Of a stretch of DNA of 64,000 nucleotides, positions 21,801 to 32,474 are shown in pieces. The notes beneath the pieces are model-generated. The model worked only from the letters and a program-made list of their open reading frames with translations. It ran no database searches and was not told the DNA's origin. The translations under genes and the position numbers were made by a program. The stretch is from positions 4,030,001 through 4,094,000 of the forward strand of contig NC_079238.1 of the NCBI RefSeq assembly GCF_027921745.1. Reading direction: 5' to 3'. This DNA comes from Schizosaccharomyces osmophilus. Taxonomy: Eukaryota; Ascomycota; Schizosaccharomycetes; Schizosaccharomycetales; Schizosaccharomycetaceae. The number at the start of each line of letters is the position of its first letter. Position 1 is the stretch's first letter.

Positions 21801-23302
21801 GTGGATGAATCCTTTTTGAGTTCTGCAACGACGAGTTCAGGATCAACTGGCGAGTCCATATTATCGACAGAGACAATCCAGTTGGAAAGAACTTGTAAGG
21901 ATTCAGCTGAAATTTCAGAAGATTCGGTCTTTAATAAAGAGGCAACTTCATCACAGAAAGTACGTCGTTGTTTTTCGTATTCCAATACGGTACCCAAAGC
22001 GAACTGAGGAGAGATAATAAGATGAGAAGATACAGCAGGCTTAGCGGTAGTAGGGTCATTTACGACATTAAGACGAGCCTTAAACACACGTTGAAGTAGT
22101 TTGTGATAAACATCCTCAATGGCAGGGGGAGTAGGAACGAAAACCTGCTTGCCGGTCTCCGTGAAATCTGCAACAATAGAGGGTTTGGCAGAACCGCTAA
22201 TATTGTCTATGGCAGCGGAAACAATGTCTGCGACATGCTTCGTGGATTGCAAACCATACTTAACAGCCAGTAATTGAATATTGGCTTTGGCGGAGACAAG
22301 GGCAGCCAAAATATCTAGATACAAAGGGTCCCATTTACGAGGAAGGTTGCCGAGGGGTTCTAGAACGGCAATACGCTTCACGGTGGATGGTAAACCGGAG
22401 AATAGATCGTTGGGCAACCAAGGACGCAAAACGCGGATGACGACAATGCCAACGGATCCTTGTTGAAGGGCATTCTTAGAGAGCAAAGGAGAAGCGCTGC
22501 CAAAAGCCAAAAGGACGTTAGAGGCATCGGAAGGACCATAATATTCGAAAGGCTTGAAAGATTGAGAAAGGAAAGCATACGAAGCGGCATCACGAGCTGG
22601 CTGATCATAAACAGGGGGGACGTAGGACGATGACTTCTCGACTTCTTCTGTCTCTTGGGATTCAGGGAGGAGATCGACCACACGAGCAGCCTCTAAATCT
22701 TCCTTGGAAGGAAGAAAGTCCAAGTCTTCCAAAGCGACTGAAGAATTGTAGATGGGGGTGTAAAAATGCAAAACACCGGTATTCTGTCTAACAGCGAGAT
22801 TGTGTGCAAGAGCAGCCGTTTGAAGGACGTCGTTTAAGGCGTCTTGCTCAGAGCCGTTGGGGCAGTTTCCGGAAAGCAAGATAACGAATCCGGTGTCACG
22901 AACGGAGGCAAAATCAAAAGGCTCCGTAGGATCAAGAGCGATGTGGGCTACAACAGGCTGATGAGAGAGCTTGTAGAGATGGGGTGTAGCAAAGAAGAGA
23001 GAATCAGCAGAAGCTACAGCTGAAACAATATGTTTCGGGGTAGGGACTGGGGACTCTTGCTCAGCGAAGAAGAAATCAGTAAGATGTGCAAAAGGATCGG
23101 CATGTGACTTCAACGAGACGACAGAAGTGGATTTACCAGAAACGTTCAACGCTTTAACTTTTCGTAAATCTTGCACGGCCTCTTGAAATGTTGTATCCAG
23201 GGTTTCATTGGTTGGATGAACAACATAGAGGGAATCTGCGCATCGGAAAGCGACTCGTGTCACAGCTTCCTGCGTATTTGTGATGGAGGCTTTTAAGCTC
23301 AT
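18896..23302 (-). CDS. sir1: Sulfite reductase (NADPH) hemoprotein beta subunit
   Basis: A complete intronless 1468-residue assimilatory sulfite reductase beta subunit (S. cerevisiae Met5 type). It reduces sulfite to sulfide with electrons from the flavoprotein partner, in the sulfate assimilation/methionine-cysteine pathway. Residues 1-700 resemble pyruvate:ferredoxin oxidoreductase-like domains that the fungal enzyme keeps without the full activity. A flavodoxin-like domain follows (LTILYASDGGTAENVAKRL, about 715-860). Two ferredoxin-like half-domains and two siroheme/4Fe-4S segments complete it. The cluster ligands are visible as ACVAFPTC (C-x5-C) and CGNGC (C-x3-C). The symbol sir1 is from memory for the S. 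pombe orthologue. Codon usage is strongly biased, suggesting abundance. Confidence 0.96.
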   Translation of the reverse strand: MSLKASITNTQEAVTRVAFRCADSLYVVHPTNETLDTTFQEAVQDLRKVKALNVSGKSTSVVSLKSHADPFAHLTDFFFAEQESPVPTPKHIVSAVASADSLFFATPHLYKLSHQPVVAHIALDPTEPFDFASVRDTGFVILLSGNCPNGSEQDALNDVLQTAALAHNLAVRQNTGVLHFYTPIYNSSVALEDLDFLPSKEDLEAARVVDLLPESQETEEVEKSSSYVPPVYDQPARDAASYAFLSQSFKPFEYYGPSDASNVLLAFGSASPLLSKNALQQGSVGIVVIRVLRPWLPNDLFSGLPSTVKRIAVLEPLGNLPRKWDPLYLDILAALVSAKANIQLLAVKYGLQSTKHVADIVSAAIDNISGSAKPSIVADFTETGKQVFVPTPPAIEDVYHKLLQRVFKARLNVVNDPTTAKPAVSSHLIISPQFALGTVLEYEKQRRTFCDEVASLLKTESSEISAESLQVLSNWIVSVDNMDSPVDPELVVAELKKDSSTGIKSLLDRSHFFTNVSHWIIGSDSWAYDLGNSALHQALCLESNVNLLIVDTQPYSTREIVRASSRKKDIGLYAMNFSNAYVASTALYSSYTQVISSILEADRFKGPSVVLAYLPYHSPSDDAITVLQETKKAVDVGYWPLYRWTPALQDGERSDFQLDSERIRNELRAFLERDNYLTQLTLRKPTLSKTLSQSFGADVRHKQNIDARNALNQLIEGLSGPPLTILYASDGGTAENVAKRLHHRASARGSKCKIMVMDDYPVEELPKEANVVLLASTAGQGDFPQNGHEFWEAFKNADLALNNLNYGVFGFGDYEYWPRKEDKLYYNRPGKQLDAKFQEFGAKPLLPLGLGNDQDPDGWETAYSTWEPELWAAMGLDKVDVDIDEPKPITNEDIKTASNFLRGTIMEGLADNSTGALSEHDCQLTKFHGIYMQDDRDIREERKKQGLEPAYGFMIRARLPAGICTPEQWLAMDDISAKWSNKTLKMTTRQTFQWHGVLKGNLRNAIRSISKVLMTTLGACGDVARNVTCSSAPENEEVHAQLYEASKEISNSLLPTTSSYHEIWIEDPDSVQKKKIAGEVAQDVEPLYGPTYLPRKFKVGIVAPPYNDVDIYTNDVGLVAITEGTKVVGYNLAVGGGMGTTHNNKKTYPRLGTVLGYVPNDKVVDAVKGVLIVQRDNGDRENRKQARLKYTVDRLSVETFKQKTEEVSGFAFEPAREHAPFVKNTDDFDGWNQTEKGKYWRTIFIENGRIEDSGELLFKTGLRELAEKFYEKKSKAEFRLTANQHLILSNVSSEELEWVSELLAKYKLDNTAFTGLRLSSAACVAFPTCGLALAESERYLPKLITRVEDIINEAGLQKDSIVMRMTGCGNGCSRPWVAEIACVGKAPDTYNLMLGGGHYGQRLNKLYRASVQEREILDLLRPLIKRYALEREDGEPFGDWVIRAGIITEVVNGGANGSVHEGVSAEAY

Positions 23303-24572
23303 AGTGAACAGGTGAAGGTAAAAATCGTGATTTTTGAAATAAAACCGTTTGCTTAAACAAGAAGAAAGGACGTACCAAAATTTTCTCCAAAATTAGAAAA
23401 TCAAACTAAAAACTATTAGGAGATTACAAAAATCAAGACCAAGAGAATTCAACAAATAAAATTATTTCTCATGTAAGAGATAAAAATAAAAGTATATGGC
23501 AAGAGATTCTAGTACAAGACTGCAGAACTAAGGGAATGTGATCTCTATTGCTTTTTCGCTTTCTGTGAACAACTGCAACAGATGTTTGCAATTCCACTAC
23601 TGCGTTCCCTTTGAATCGTTCTTTGCTTTGAAAGCGAGTAAAGAATGCGGTAGAGGGTAAGTTTATATTTCGTTGATTTGGTGTAGCTGTTGAGCAATCG
23701 CACAGTAGATTGCGTGATTAGCGTGCTCGTAGGAACGGGTCAAGTCGCGTAATCAATTTGTTACTCGATCGAACGATCCAAGGCAAGATGATCCCAACCC
23801 ACAAGATACACGAGTAGATTGTTCATTGTTTTTTTTTTTGTTTTTTTTTTTAAGATCAATAAAATTTTTCATTTGTAATGTTCGGTAAACAAACAATATC
23901 CTTTGTCCACGATTGGCTTCTTCATTGAGGATTTCTAGAATTATATCACATTCCCTACTAATCTTTTATGCACCATTGCGCTCGCTATTGTAAGGCCTTT
24001 CATTGAATGTTTGCGACACATTATATAATCTAAATAATGAGGAATAAATAACTATAAGGAGTGGAAGTATTTCCTTATAATGTGGGGGATGCGGTCGAGT
24101 GGGCATTTGTTTATATTTATGTTTTTGAGTTGGTTAAAATAAAATATGTTTTTCGAATGATCTGTTGATTGATAGTATAAGTATTAATTTTAGCTATGGC
24201 TATAAATACAGTTTTAGTTTTTCTTTTACTTCTGTCAAATATTTTGTAAACACTTCTAGTGCAAGTTTCCATCAAGACAAGTGTTGACGAGAAAAAAATA
24301 AAAGAGACAATTCTTTCACTTTTCAAAAAATTTACCTCCTTCATCGTTTCTCTTTTCTTACGAGTTCATCCATACAAATCAATCATCCTTTTTCCACCAG
24401 AAAACCCTTTCTATCATTGTTGTAAAAAAAAAATTCCTATCTACATGCATTGATTCTTGTGCTTTTATAAATACATCGAATTTCAACGAGTTTCAACCCA
24501 TAACCCACGATAACCAGAGAAACATCCCAAAACATCCAATGTTTCATATTTCTTCTACACCTTCTCTTCGAC
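23303..24572. other. Sulfite reductase promoter / prp22 3' flank
   Basis: 1.27 kb without a supported gene. It contains T-runs at 23829-23851, a full FLEX-like forkhead box GTAAACAAACA at 23885-23895, and AT-rich DNA to 24572. I see no CACGTG (Cbf1-type) site. Confidence 0.45.
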
Positions 24573-27500
24573 TTACCTTCCTTTCTTCTGCTTGGATATT
24601 CTCCATTCGTCTGCTTTTTCAAATCGATTGAATAGAGGCACAACTTTCGTTCCCTTCTTCGACTTGGAAATCTGGTTTGGATTCGCAAATTTAAAAAATG
24701 TCGGTGCCACCTCCACCAGCCATCGTGGATGAATCGTGCTTACCGTGTGCATATACTCCTTCGTCGTCTGAATTAATTCATGGTAAATTACCCATTCCGC
24801 AGGTTTTCCGAATAACACACTACTGGGATGCATATACACTTGTGCATTCTCCACCGTCGTTCGATAACATCCTTCATGTGAGTCTCTCTTTGCTACATTC
24901 GTAAAATGTCCAGAACACAATGCACGCAAAATTAATTCCCGGTTTCGACCACATGATATTACGGGCTGGTGATAACGGTCCATTAAACTTAGTAACTGTT
25001 TACGCACATCTTCTACCCTTCGAAGCCCCCGTGCTTGAATATAATGCTCATAACACCAATTGTCAGAACACCTGTTGGTTTTCCATGCCGTATACACATT
25101 CAGTAGGGTCAAATGATCACTTTCTGGATTCGAGAATTGCGCACGGTGCTTATCCGCCTCTTGCTGCTTCTCTCTTGGTCGACTCCAGATGTTGGGAGCA
25201 CTCAACATGGCTATAATCGTCAAAATCTCTTCAGAACATCCAAGTTCAACACTCGTAATCAAAACCTTTGATAATTGTGGCTCCATAGGAAAGTCCGCCA
25301 TCTTCCTTCCCAATGGCGTTAACAATCCTTCGTCGTCCAGTGCCGATAATGCATATAGATTTTGTAATGCGGCAATCATCGTTTGCGCTGGCGGTGGATC
25401 CATAAAGTCAAAGTTCAGCAAATCATTGATTCCCATAGCCTTCAACATAAGGATGGTATAAGAAAGATTTTGACGTTGGATCTCAGGAATCGGACTCGGT
25501 AACATCTCATTCTGGAAGGCATTTTCTGTATACAACCGGTAGCACTTTCCTGGCCCTGTACGGCCTGCACGTCCACTTCTTTGTCTTGCTTGTGCTTGTG
25601 AAATCGGCGTAACGACCAGAGAATCCATACCTAATTTGGGATCAAAACAACTCTGCTTCACAAAACCAGGATCGACTACATAGTAAATTCCATCAATCGT
25701 CAAACTAGTTTCTGCAATATTTGTAGCAATAACTACCTTTCTTCCTCCCGGTGGAGCAGGTTCAAAAATACGACTTTGTACCTCCGAAGGGAGCGCGGAA
25801 TATACTGGCAGAATTACTAAATCAGGTACAGAATCCCCCAGCATCTTTGTCCTTTCATGAAGAATTTCACAACTCGTATCAATTTCCTCTTGTCCTGTCA
25901 AAAATACTAAAATGTCACCTGGACCTTCAGTTAAATGTATTTGCATTATCGTAAGTAATGCTGCATCAAGATAGTCACTTTCTGGTTGCTTGGCATATAA
26001 TACTTCAACAGGATAAGATCGTCCAGGAATTGTAAATATAGGGCATTTATGGAAATACGAGGAAAACCGTTCTGCATCTAACGTGGCAGACGTAACAATT
26101 AATTTCAAATCACTTCTCCTCGTTACTGTATGCTTCAGTAAGCCAAACAAAACGTCAGTAGATACAGTTCTTTCATGTGCTTCATCGAGAATGATAACAG
26201 AATATTTTCTTAAGAGTGGATCAACCAAGCATTCGCGCTGAAGCATACCATCTGTCATGTATTTAATTCGAGTCATCCTACTTGTCTTATCTTCGAAACG
26301 AATGGTATAACCGACTTCTTCTCCAACCCGGCATCCAACTTCTTCAGCAACGCGCTTCGCAACTGACATAGCAGCTACACGTCTTGGCTGAGTACAACCG
26401 ACTATTTTTCTATTATCCGTATAACCTCCTTCGGCTAAATATTGAGTAATTTGCGTGGTTTTACCGGAACCCGTTTCACCTAACAGAACAAGGACTTGAT
26501 TTTTGAAAACAGCTTCTAAAAACGCCTTTCGAAGTTTGAAGACAGGGAGATTCTCTCTCTGCTCTTTCATGCTTAAAGTCGTCTTCCTCCCGTACGATAC
26601 ATCTGGACCCTTTACGGATTGCTGTCGCCAATTGGGCATTTGAGTAGTCATTTGTTGAGTTGCTGAACTGCGTATCTCCTGAGCAAATTTTTTGTCTTCT
26701 GGTCGGGCCATTGTATCATTCCATACTAACGATAGATCCTGTTTTTCTAGCTCTTTTTCGCTTTGCATACGTGCTTCTTTTTGACGCATTTCTCGACGAT
26801 CACTAGCTAGTACTTGTCCTTGCATTGCAGCTCGAGATAAAGACCCATCGGGTGCTTTTACAACTTTTATAGGAGAAAGCTTAAGGGAGAGTTTTGTTTG
26901 ACCAGCAAGGAACCTAGGTTCTTCATCACGTAATTCAATTTCGAAATCTTCATCATCTTCTGGCTTCAATTCAGGGTTATTAAATGTAGTCAGTTCCTCT
27001 TGGAACCCAGGAATACTTGATGATGAAATTGCTCCTGAAGCAGCCAGCTGTTGCAGTTCCCAAATCTCAGGAGAAGTCAGTCTCTTTCTTCCATTATTTT
27101 TACCGACGTCGAAGAAATCAGTTGTCTGAACATTTTTTTCATCTGCGTTCAAACCAACAGAATTAGCACCGGTGCCACGATAAATAACATTGTCTTCTGT
27201 TTTGGGCTTCAAGTCCTCTCCAGTAATCTGATCAACCTCTTTCATCGAGAGACCTATTCTTTTGCTAGCTTCATCTACTCGATTAACCTTAACCAAAACA
27301 GGTTGCCCATATGCAACAACTTCAGAGGGATGCTCAACACGCCGACCACTCATCAGGTTGGATATATGGACCAAACCATCCGTTCTTTGGGAAAAGCCAT
27401 CCAATGTCACAAAGGCACCAAATTCCTTTATACCAGAAACAATACCAGGGTATATTTCATTTAATTGTGGAAACCCATTAAACGCATTAGTTTTTTGACG

Positions 27501-28153
27501 CCGATAAGTAGAACTACTATCGCGCGAACGAGTAGGTACATACCGGTCTGCAGGATGTCTATCACCATTACGAGAAGAACGAGGGGGACTTCTCGACCTC
27601 TCTCTGTAAAAAATATCCCGAGTACTATCCGGCCTTCTTGAACGCGAAGAGCTGGACAACCGATCTAACTCATTCATGGTATCATTCATTAAATCACTGT
27701 CTTGATTAGAATTTTCGAGATTTCTATGATCGGGAATGCTTAAACCAGGAAACAACTCCCGCTTTCGATCCGCATTATCGCTTTCAGGCGTTAGATTAGG
27801 CACCGCGGTTTTGTTTTTACCAACAGAATCCTGATCACCTAGGATTTTCGCTTTCAATTTTGGATGTAATTCGCGAATTAATCTGGCGACATTTTGTAGA
27901 AAGGACTCTGCAAAATCTCCTCCTGATGCTTGAACATTTTCCTTGAATTCATCAAAAGTTTTGGATTGTTCATATAAGTTTATTACAAACTCAGATAGAG
28001 TTTTATCATCAATCCCTAATGATATTAGCAGAATTCTTGTAAAGAACCTAAGCTTTCTTTGGCAATGGCTTAAAACATACCAGTATGATTTTTTATTTCA
28101 GAGGCGACCTTTGAAACGAGGGACAAGTACTCCAATTCCTCTAAATCATCCAT
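24573..28153 (-). CDS. prp22: DEAH-box splicing helicase Prp22
   Basis: Exons 28153-28081 and 28015-24573 give 1171 residues. The spliced start MDDLEELEYLSLVSKVASEI then TGIDDKTLSEFV is typical for Prp22/DHX8. An RS/SR-rich stretch (about 115-160) precedes an S1 RNA-binding domain (YPGIVSGIKEFGAFVTL... about 188-258). The helicase core shows GETGSGKTTQ (I), TQPRRVAAMS (Ia), DEAHER (II), SATLD (III), FLTGQEEID (IV), ATNIAETSLT (V) and QRSGRAGRTG (VI). The HA2/OB-fold C-terminal region follows. It releases spliced mRNA from the spliceosome in the nucleus. The intron has a GTATGT donor, CTAAT branch and TTAG acceptor. Confidence 0.97.
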
Positions 28154-28802
28154 TTGCTCAATTAGTAATATTAAGGTAAAACTTGGAATTAATAAAACGA
28201 AGGAAAATGGTATAACATCTAGGCGTTATAAATGTGTAAATAGAGGAGTCTTCAAATGCATCAATTTCCGTACAGGCGATTCGCTTGCTGGCTCTCGTTA
28301 TACTGATATAATGTAAAGTAGCGAGATTAAAGAGGCAGTCAACTCATGAATTAACATGAAGTGGATTGGAAGAAAGCATTTCGACCGTTTCATTAATGAA
28401 TATTCATTCATGAGCTTAAATTTGTGTAAAATCGAATATTTTAATTATGATACATTTGGGTTGCTCTGATATTGTTACTGAAGTTCTTAAAATGTTTTTC
28501 ATGCAAGGTTATTAATTTGCAAAACACGTCCTTGAATTGAATCTACCAGATCTTACTATTCTGAAATCTTTCAGAACATGCCTTAATTAGTAATAAATAG
28601 TATTGTGTATGTGTCCATTCTATGTGACACAATATTAAACAGTTGAAAGTTGAAATCAAGTGTATTATTAAAACAAACCAAAGTGTTAACCAAGTACCAA
28701 AACCAAAACCTTTAGTAAATTATAAAGTGAGTGACAACATTAATATATGAGCCAATCCATCTCTTTTCTCCGAGAAAAACTGAAGTGTACAATTTAAACT
28801 AC
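28154..28802. other. prp22 promoter / CTP synthase 3' flank
   Basis: 650 AT-rich bases. The palindrome-like TGAATATTCATTCATGA lies at 28396-28412. No gene was recognised. Confidence 0.4.
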
Positions 28803-30811
28803 TTAATCGGTAGAAACAATAGTAGCTTGGTTGGTAATTTCTACAGATTCAGATGAATCAGCAAGAGCCGATTCAGCATTAAAGTGAGAAACATCAGTCC
28901 ATTCCACAGGTTCTCCGGAGCTAATGAACTCATCAAGTAAACCAGCACTCGCGGCAACTAATCCAAAAATGGGAGTGGATGGTCTGAGAGGCTTGGAAAG
29001 ATATTCGGGGTGATATTGCACACCAACGAAGTAAGGATGATCCCGCTTCTCAATAATTTCCATACGTTCAGCCTTCTCATCTTTACCGACAAAAGTAAGA
29101 CCCTTCTGCTCCAATAGTTCAACATACTTGGGGTTAACCTCATAACGATGACGATGACGCTCCAAGACTTCTTTCGAATTGTTGTGAAGCTTACGGAGTT
29201 TACTCCATTCGCTATTGGACTGAAAAATAGTAGGGCGCAAGCCTAATCGCATGGTACCACCCAACTTATCTTTATTGATTTCAGGCATGTAAACGATGAC
29301 ATGTTTGTCAGATTGAGGTTCAAACTCTTCAGAGGTAGCATCTAAAAAAATTGTTAGTTAAAAGAACTCAGGAAAATAAATCCCATTATCTCCCCATTTA
29401 TTGCCTTTTTAACTTTAATATAGCACCTGTCTACAGTTAAAATCAATGGGAAATGATAATAACCTCTAGTAGGTGCATGTTCGCCGAATACAGCTAAAAA
29501 GGCAATAAAACAAAGGAAAATTTGGAATTTAAGTATTTGTAACTTACATTCAACTCCACAAACATGACGAGCAAATTCAATCACGGCAACTTGAAGACCG
29601 AGACAAATACCCAAATAAGGAGTGTTGTTTTCACGTGCCCATTGAGCGGCAGCAATCATTCCTTCTATACCACGGGAACCAAATCCACCGGGAACCAAAA
29701 TACCGTTTGCAGAGCACACCAAGTGCCAAGCTTTGTGATAGCTAAGAGGATCAGTCTCGTTCATACTGGCCTCTAAATGGGAAGCCTCAACCCATTGTAA
29801 ATCAAGCTTGCGACCACAACGCATAGCAGAGTGTTCCAAAGCCTTAATAACGGAAATGTAGGAATCCTTGAGATGTGTGTACTTGCCAACAAGAACAATG
29901 GTAACCTTCTGGAAAAGACGGTCATGACCGGAAGTTAGAAGTTTCCAAGAGTTCCACATCACTGAACCGGCGTTCACATGGTTGGAACCGATAGGAATCT
30001 GATCCAATTTAAAGCGCATCTTAAGAAAATCTAATAACTTGTTTTCGAGGAGTTGAGGAACATGATAAGTACTAGAAACATCATGAACAGCCAAAACTTG
30101 TTCAGGACCAACATGACAGAAAAGAGAAATCTTATCAATAACACTTTCCTCAAGGGGTAGCTTACAGCGACAGGCAATTAAATCAGGCATGATACCTAGA
30201 CTACGAAGATCTCTAATTGCTTGTTGAGTGGGCTTCGTTTTTTGTTCACCATTAATAACGGGAACAAGAGATACGTGGATAGACACAAAATTGTCACGTC
30301 CAACACGGAATTGAAATTGACGCATAGCTTCAACAAAAGCAGCGGATTCAATATCGCCAACCGTACCACCGAGCTCGACAATACAAACATCTGGTTCTTC
30401 ACCGCTTTGATCAACCGGCACACGAGCAACACGTTCAATCCATTCTTGAATTTCGTTCGTGACATGGGGAACAATTTGTACAGTTTTGCCAAGATAATCA
30501 CCACGGCGTTCTTTCTCAATAACTTTTGAGTAAACCTTACCGGTGGTAATGTTATTATCATGAGTTAATGTAACGTTCAAATAACGCTCATAATTTCCCA
30601 AATCCAAATCAACTTCACCACCATCATTCAAAACAAAAACTTCTCCGTGTTCCAGTGGTGACATGGTGCCAGCATCAATGTTCATATAAGGATCGATTTT
30701 AATACTGGTAACTTTTAATCCCAAGGTTTTTAGCAGTAAACCAGTGGAAGAGGCAATCACACCTTTTCCAATACCGCTAATAACACCTCCGGATACTAGT
30801 ACATATTTCAT
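28803..30811 (-). CDS. cts1: CTP synthase
   Basis: Exons 30811-29548 and 29341-28803 join to exactly 600 residues, the length I recall for the S. pombe enzyme. The first ATG (30811) gives [18 protein letters not shown], the family N-terminus; the frame is open a little further only from TTG. The synthase domain (about 1-270) has the P-loop-like SGIGKG and [12 protein letters not shown]-type motif ([15 protein letters not shown]). The glutaminase domain has the nucleophile Cys in [12 protein letters not shown] and the His/Glu pair in [10 protein letters not shown]. It makes CTP from UTP, ATP and glutamine and forms cytoophidium filaments in fission yeast. The 206-nt intron is long for this window and contains an inverted repeat (listed separately). 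Confidence 0.97.
29397..29509. repeat. 15-bp inverted repeat inside the CTP synthase intron
   Basis: TTTATTGCCTTTTTA (29397-29411) and its exact reverse complement TAAAAAGGCAATAAA (29495-29509) lie within the 206-nt intron (29547-29342), separated by 83 nt. In the pre-mRNA they would form a 15-bp stem. One arm covers a potential internal acceptor (CCTTTTTAG on the minus strand). Confidence 0.9.
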
Positions 30812-31089
30812 CTTGATATCCCCTTTTGTTTGCTCCAAAGTTGGTGGTACGTGGAGGAGAGAAAAAGAATGTCAGTCATGGTCCTTATGAAGGCAGGGTG
30901 AAAATTTTTTTATTATGCAAAATCCTAGCAATATTGGTATTATTTTATTCCATTTCCTTTATAAATTTAGAATTTTTTTGTTAAAAAATTAATAGCGTCG
31001 CGCATTTTCTGTAATGACAGTGCTTGGTATAAGAGTCACATCAGCATACCACCAAGAATGGTTAATGAACAGAATAAACAATATTTGCG

Positions 31090-32157
31090 ATGTTATACTC
31101 TCTTGGGTCTAATGGAAGTTATCAACTAGGATTAGAACATGATGAAGACATATCGAAACCAGAAAAGGTGAATTTTCCTGAGCAACCAAAGAAGATTGCA
31201 TGTGGAGGAAACCACACATTAATACTTGATCAACATGGTCAACTCTGGGCTTGTGGAGATAACAGGATGCTACAGTGCTGCCAGAATTTTGATAATATCA
31301 CTTTAGATGGGTCCATCAACCGCTTAAAACCGATTGAATCAAGTTATATTCATGAATTTCACATTGCTAACAGAAAGTATTGGTCCATGGTAGCCGTTGG
31401 ATGGGAGTATAGTGTCTTGGTGGAAAAAGACAGAAGGACTGTTTGGACATGTGGTTCTGGTCCACAGGGAGAGCTTGGTCAGGGAGAAGTTCGAGCATCG
31501 TCTCTAACAAAGATCATGATTCCTTACCTTGATCAAAATGAAATAATCATAGACATCTCTTCAAGTGTAAAACACTGGGTCTGCATCACAAACCAGGGTA
31601 ACGTTTATGGCTGTGGAGATGGACGCAAGGGTCAATTAGGACCAGTCGTTTCAAAGATGACCAACAGAGTTCAGTTTTTGGCTCAGATAGAACATGCTAA
31701 CAAGGTTTGTTGTGGACTTCAGTTTTCTGCATTCCTCCAGGAAACAGGCCGAGTAAGTATATTAGGAGGTGATCGTTGGAAGCTTTCTGAAGAATGCATT
31801 CGATGGCAGAATAACAATCCCAATATTTCATCCCTTATAATAGATATATCTTCAAATTGGTCTACACTGTCTTTGTTAGATTTCAATGGAAGGATATATG
31901 CATTTGGCAGAGGAGATCGTGCCCAAAAAGCACATACTGTACAGAACGATGCACTAGCAATTGCTGGTGGTAGCGAACACAATATTGTGCTAATGAAAAA
32001 CATGGAAGCATATATTTATGGATGGAATGAACACGGAAATGCATTTAATGAAGATCGTCAAGACGTTTACCAAGCTAAAAACCTGGGATTACCAGGAATG
32101 GTTACCTATGTAGCAGCAGGATATGCAACGACATGGATAGTAACAGAAAACAAGTAG
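31090..32157 (+). CDS. RCC1-repeat protein (Ats1-like)
   Basis: A single-exon, 355-residue protein made of RCC1-type blade repeats. Repeat signatures are SLGSNGSYQLGLEHDE (near the N-terminus), ACGGNHTLILDQHGQLWACGDN, CGSGPQGELGQGE and CGDGRKGQLGP. Weaker repeats follow (YAFGRGDRAQK, IAGGSEHNIVL, IYGWNEHGNA), so about six blades are visible, as in S. cerevisiae Ats1. Ats1 relatives act with Kti11 in diphthamide and wobble-uridine (Elongator) modification. That role is an inference from family only. The start codon lies 250 bp from the divergent CTP synthase start, so the two genes share a short promoter region. Confidence 0.8.
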   Translation: MLYSLGSNGSYQLGLEHDEDISKPEKVNFPEQPKKIACGGNHTLILDQHGQLWACGDNRMLQCCQNFDNITLDGSINRLKPIESSYIHEFHIANRKYWSMVAVGWEYSVLVEKDRRTVWTCGSGPQGELGQGEVRASSLTKIMIPYLDQNEIIIDISSSVKHWVCITNQGNVYGCGDGRKGQLGPVVSKMTNRVQFLAQIEHANKVCCGLQFSAFLQETGRVSILGGDRWKLSEECIRWQNNNPNISSLIIDISSNWSTLSLLDFNGRIYAFGRGDRAQKAHTVQNDALAIAGGSEHNIVLMKNMEAYIYGWNEHGNAFNEDRQDVYQAKNLGLPGMVTYVAAGYATTWIVTENK

Positions 32158-32323
32158 AAAACGCGTTGGAATGAAGAAACATTGAGGTGGCACACTAGTA
32201 AAATAAAAAAGTTAGATGAAAGTATAACTGAACAGCATGTGAAATAGAAATGAATCTCCTTATGAATGATATAACGCCTATGGTTTACCAAATTTTTTTA
32301 TACCGTATTGATTTAGATATATG

Positions 32324-32326
<3 letters not shown>

Positions 32327-32369
<43 letters not shown>
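32327..32369 (+). repeat. 43-nt poly(T) tract
   Basis: An uninterrupted run of 43 T's in the 317-bp spacer between the convergent RCC1-repeat gene (stop at 32157) and ubc6 (stop at 32475). It is the longest homopolymer in the window. It is likely length-variable between isolates and nucleosome-poor, and could serve as a transcription-termination or ORC-binding AT stretch. Confidence 0.9.
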
Positions 32370-32373
<4 letters not shown>

Positions 32374-32474
32374 AAAGGGCAAAAAACCAAATCTAATTTA
32401 AATTGAAGGATGGAAAGATAGAATTAGGATAAACAGTAAATGACAATGATAACTCAAACAACGCCAAGAATGGC

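Noticed and set aside
29462-29491. 30-nt in-frame cassette exon in CTP synthase as a constitutive exon
   Set aside because: Direct splicing gives exactly 600 residues and the expected family sequence around SEEF. The cassette would insert ten unrelated residues, so it is kept only as a possible alternative form in the findings.
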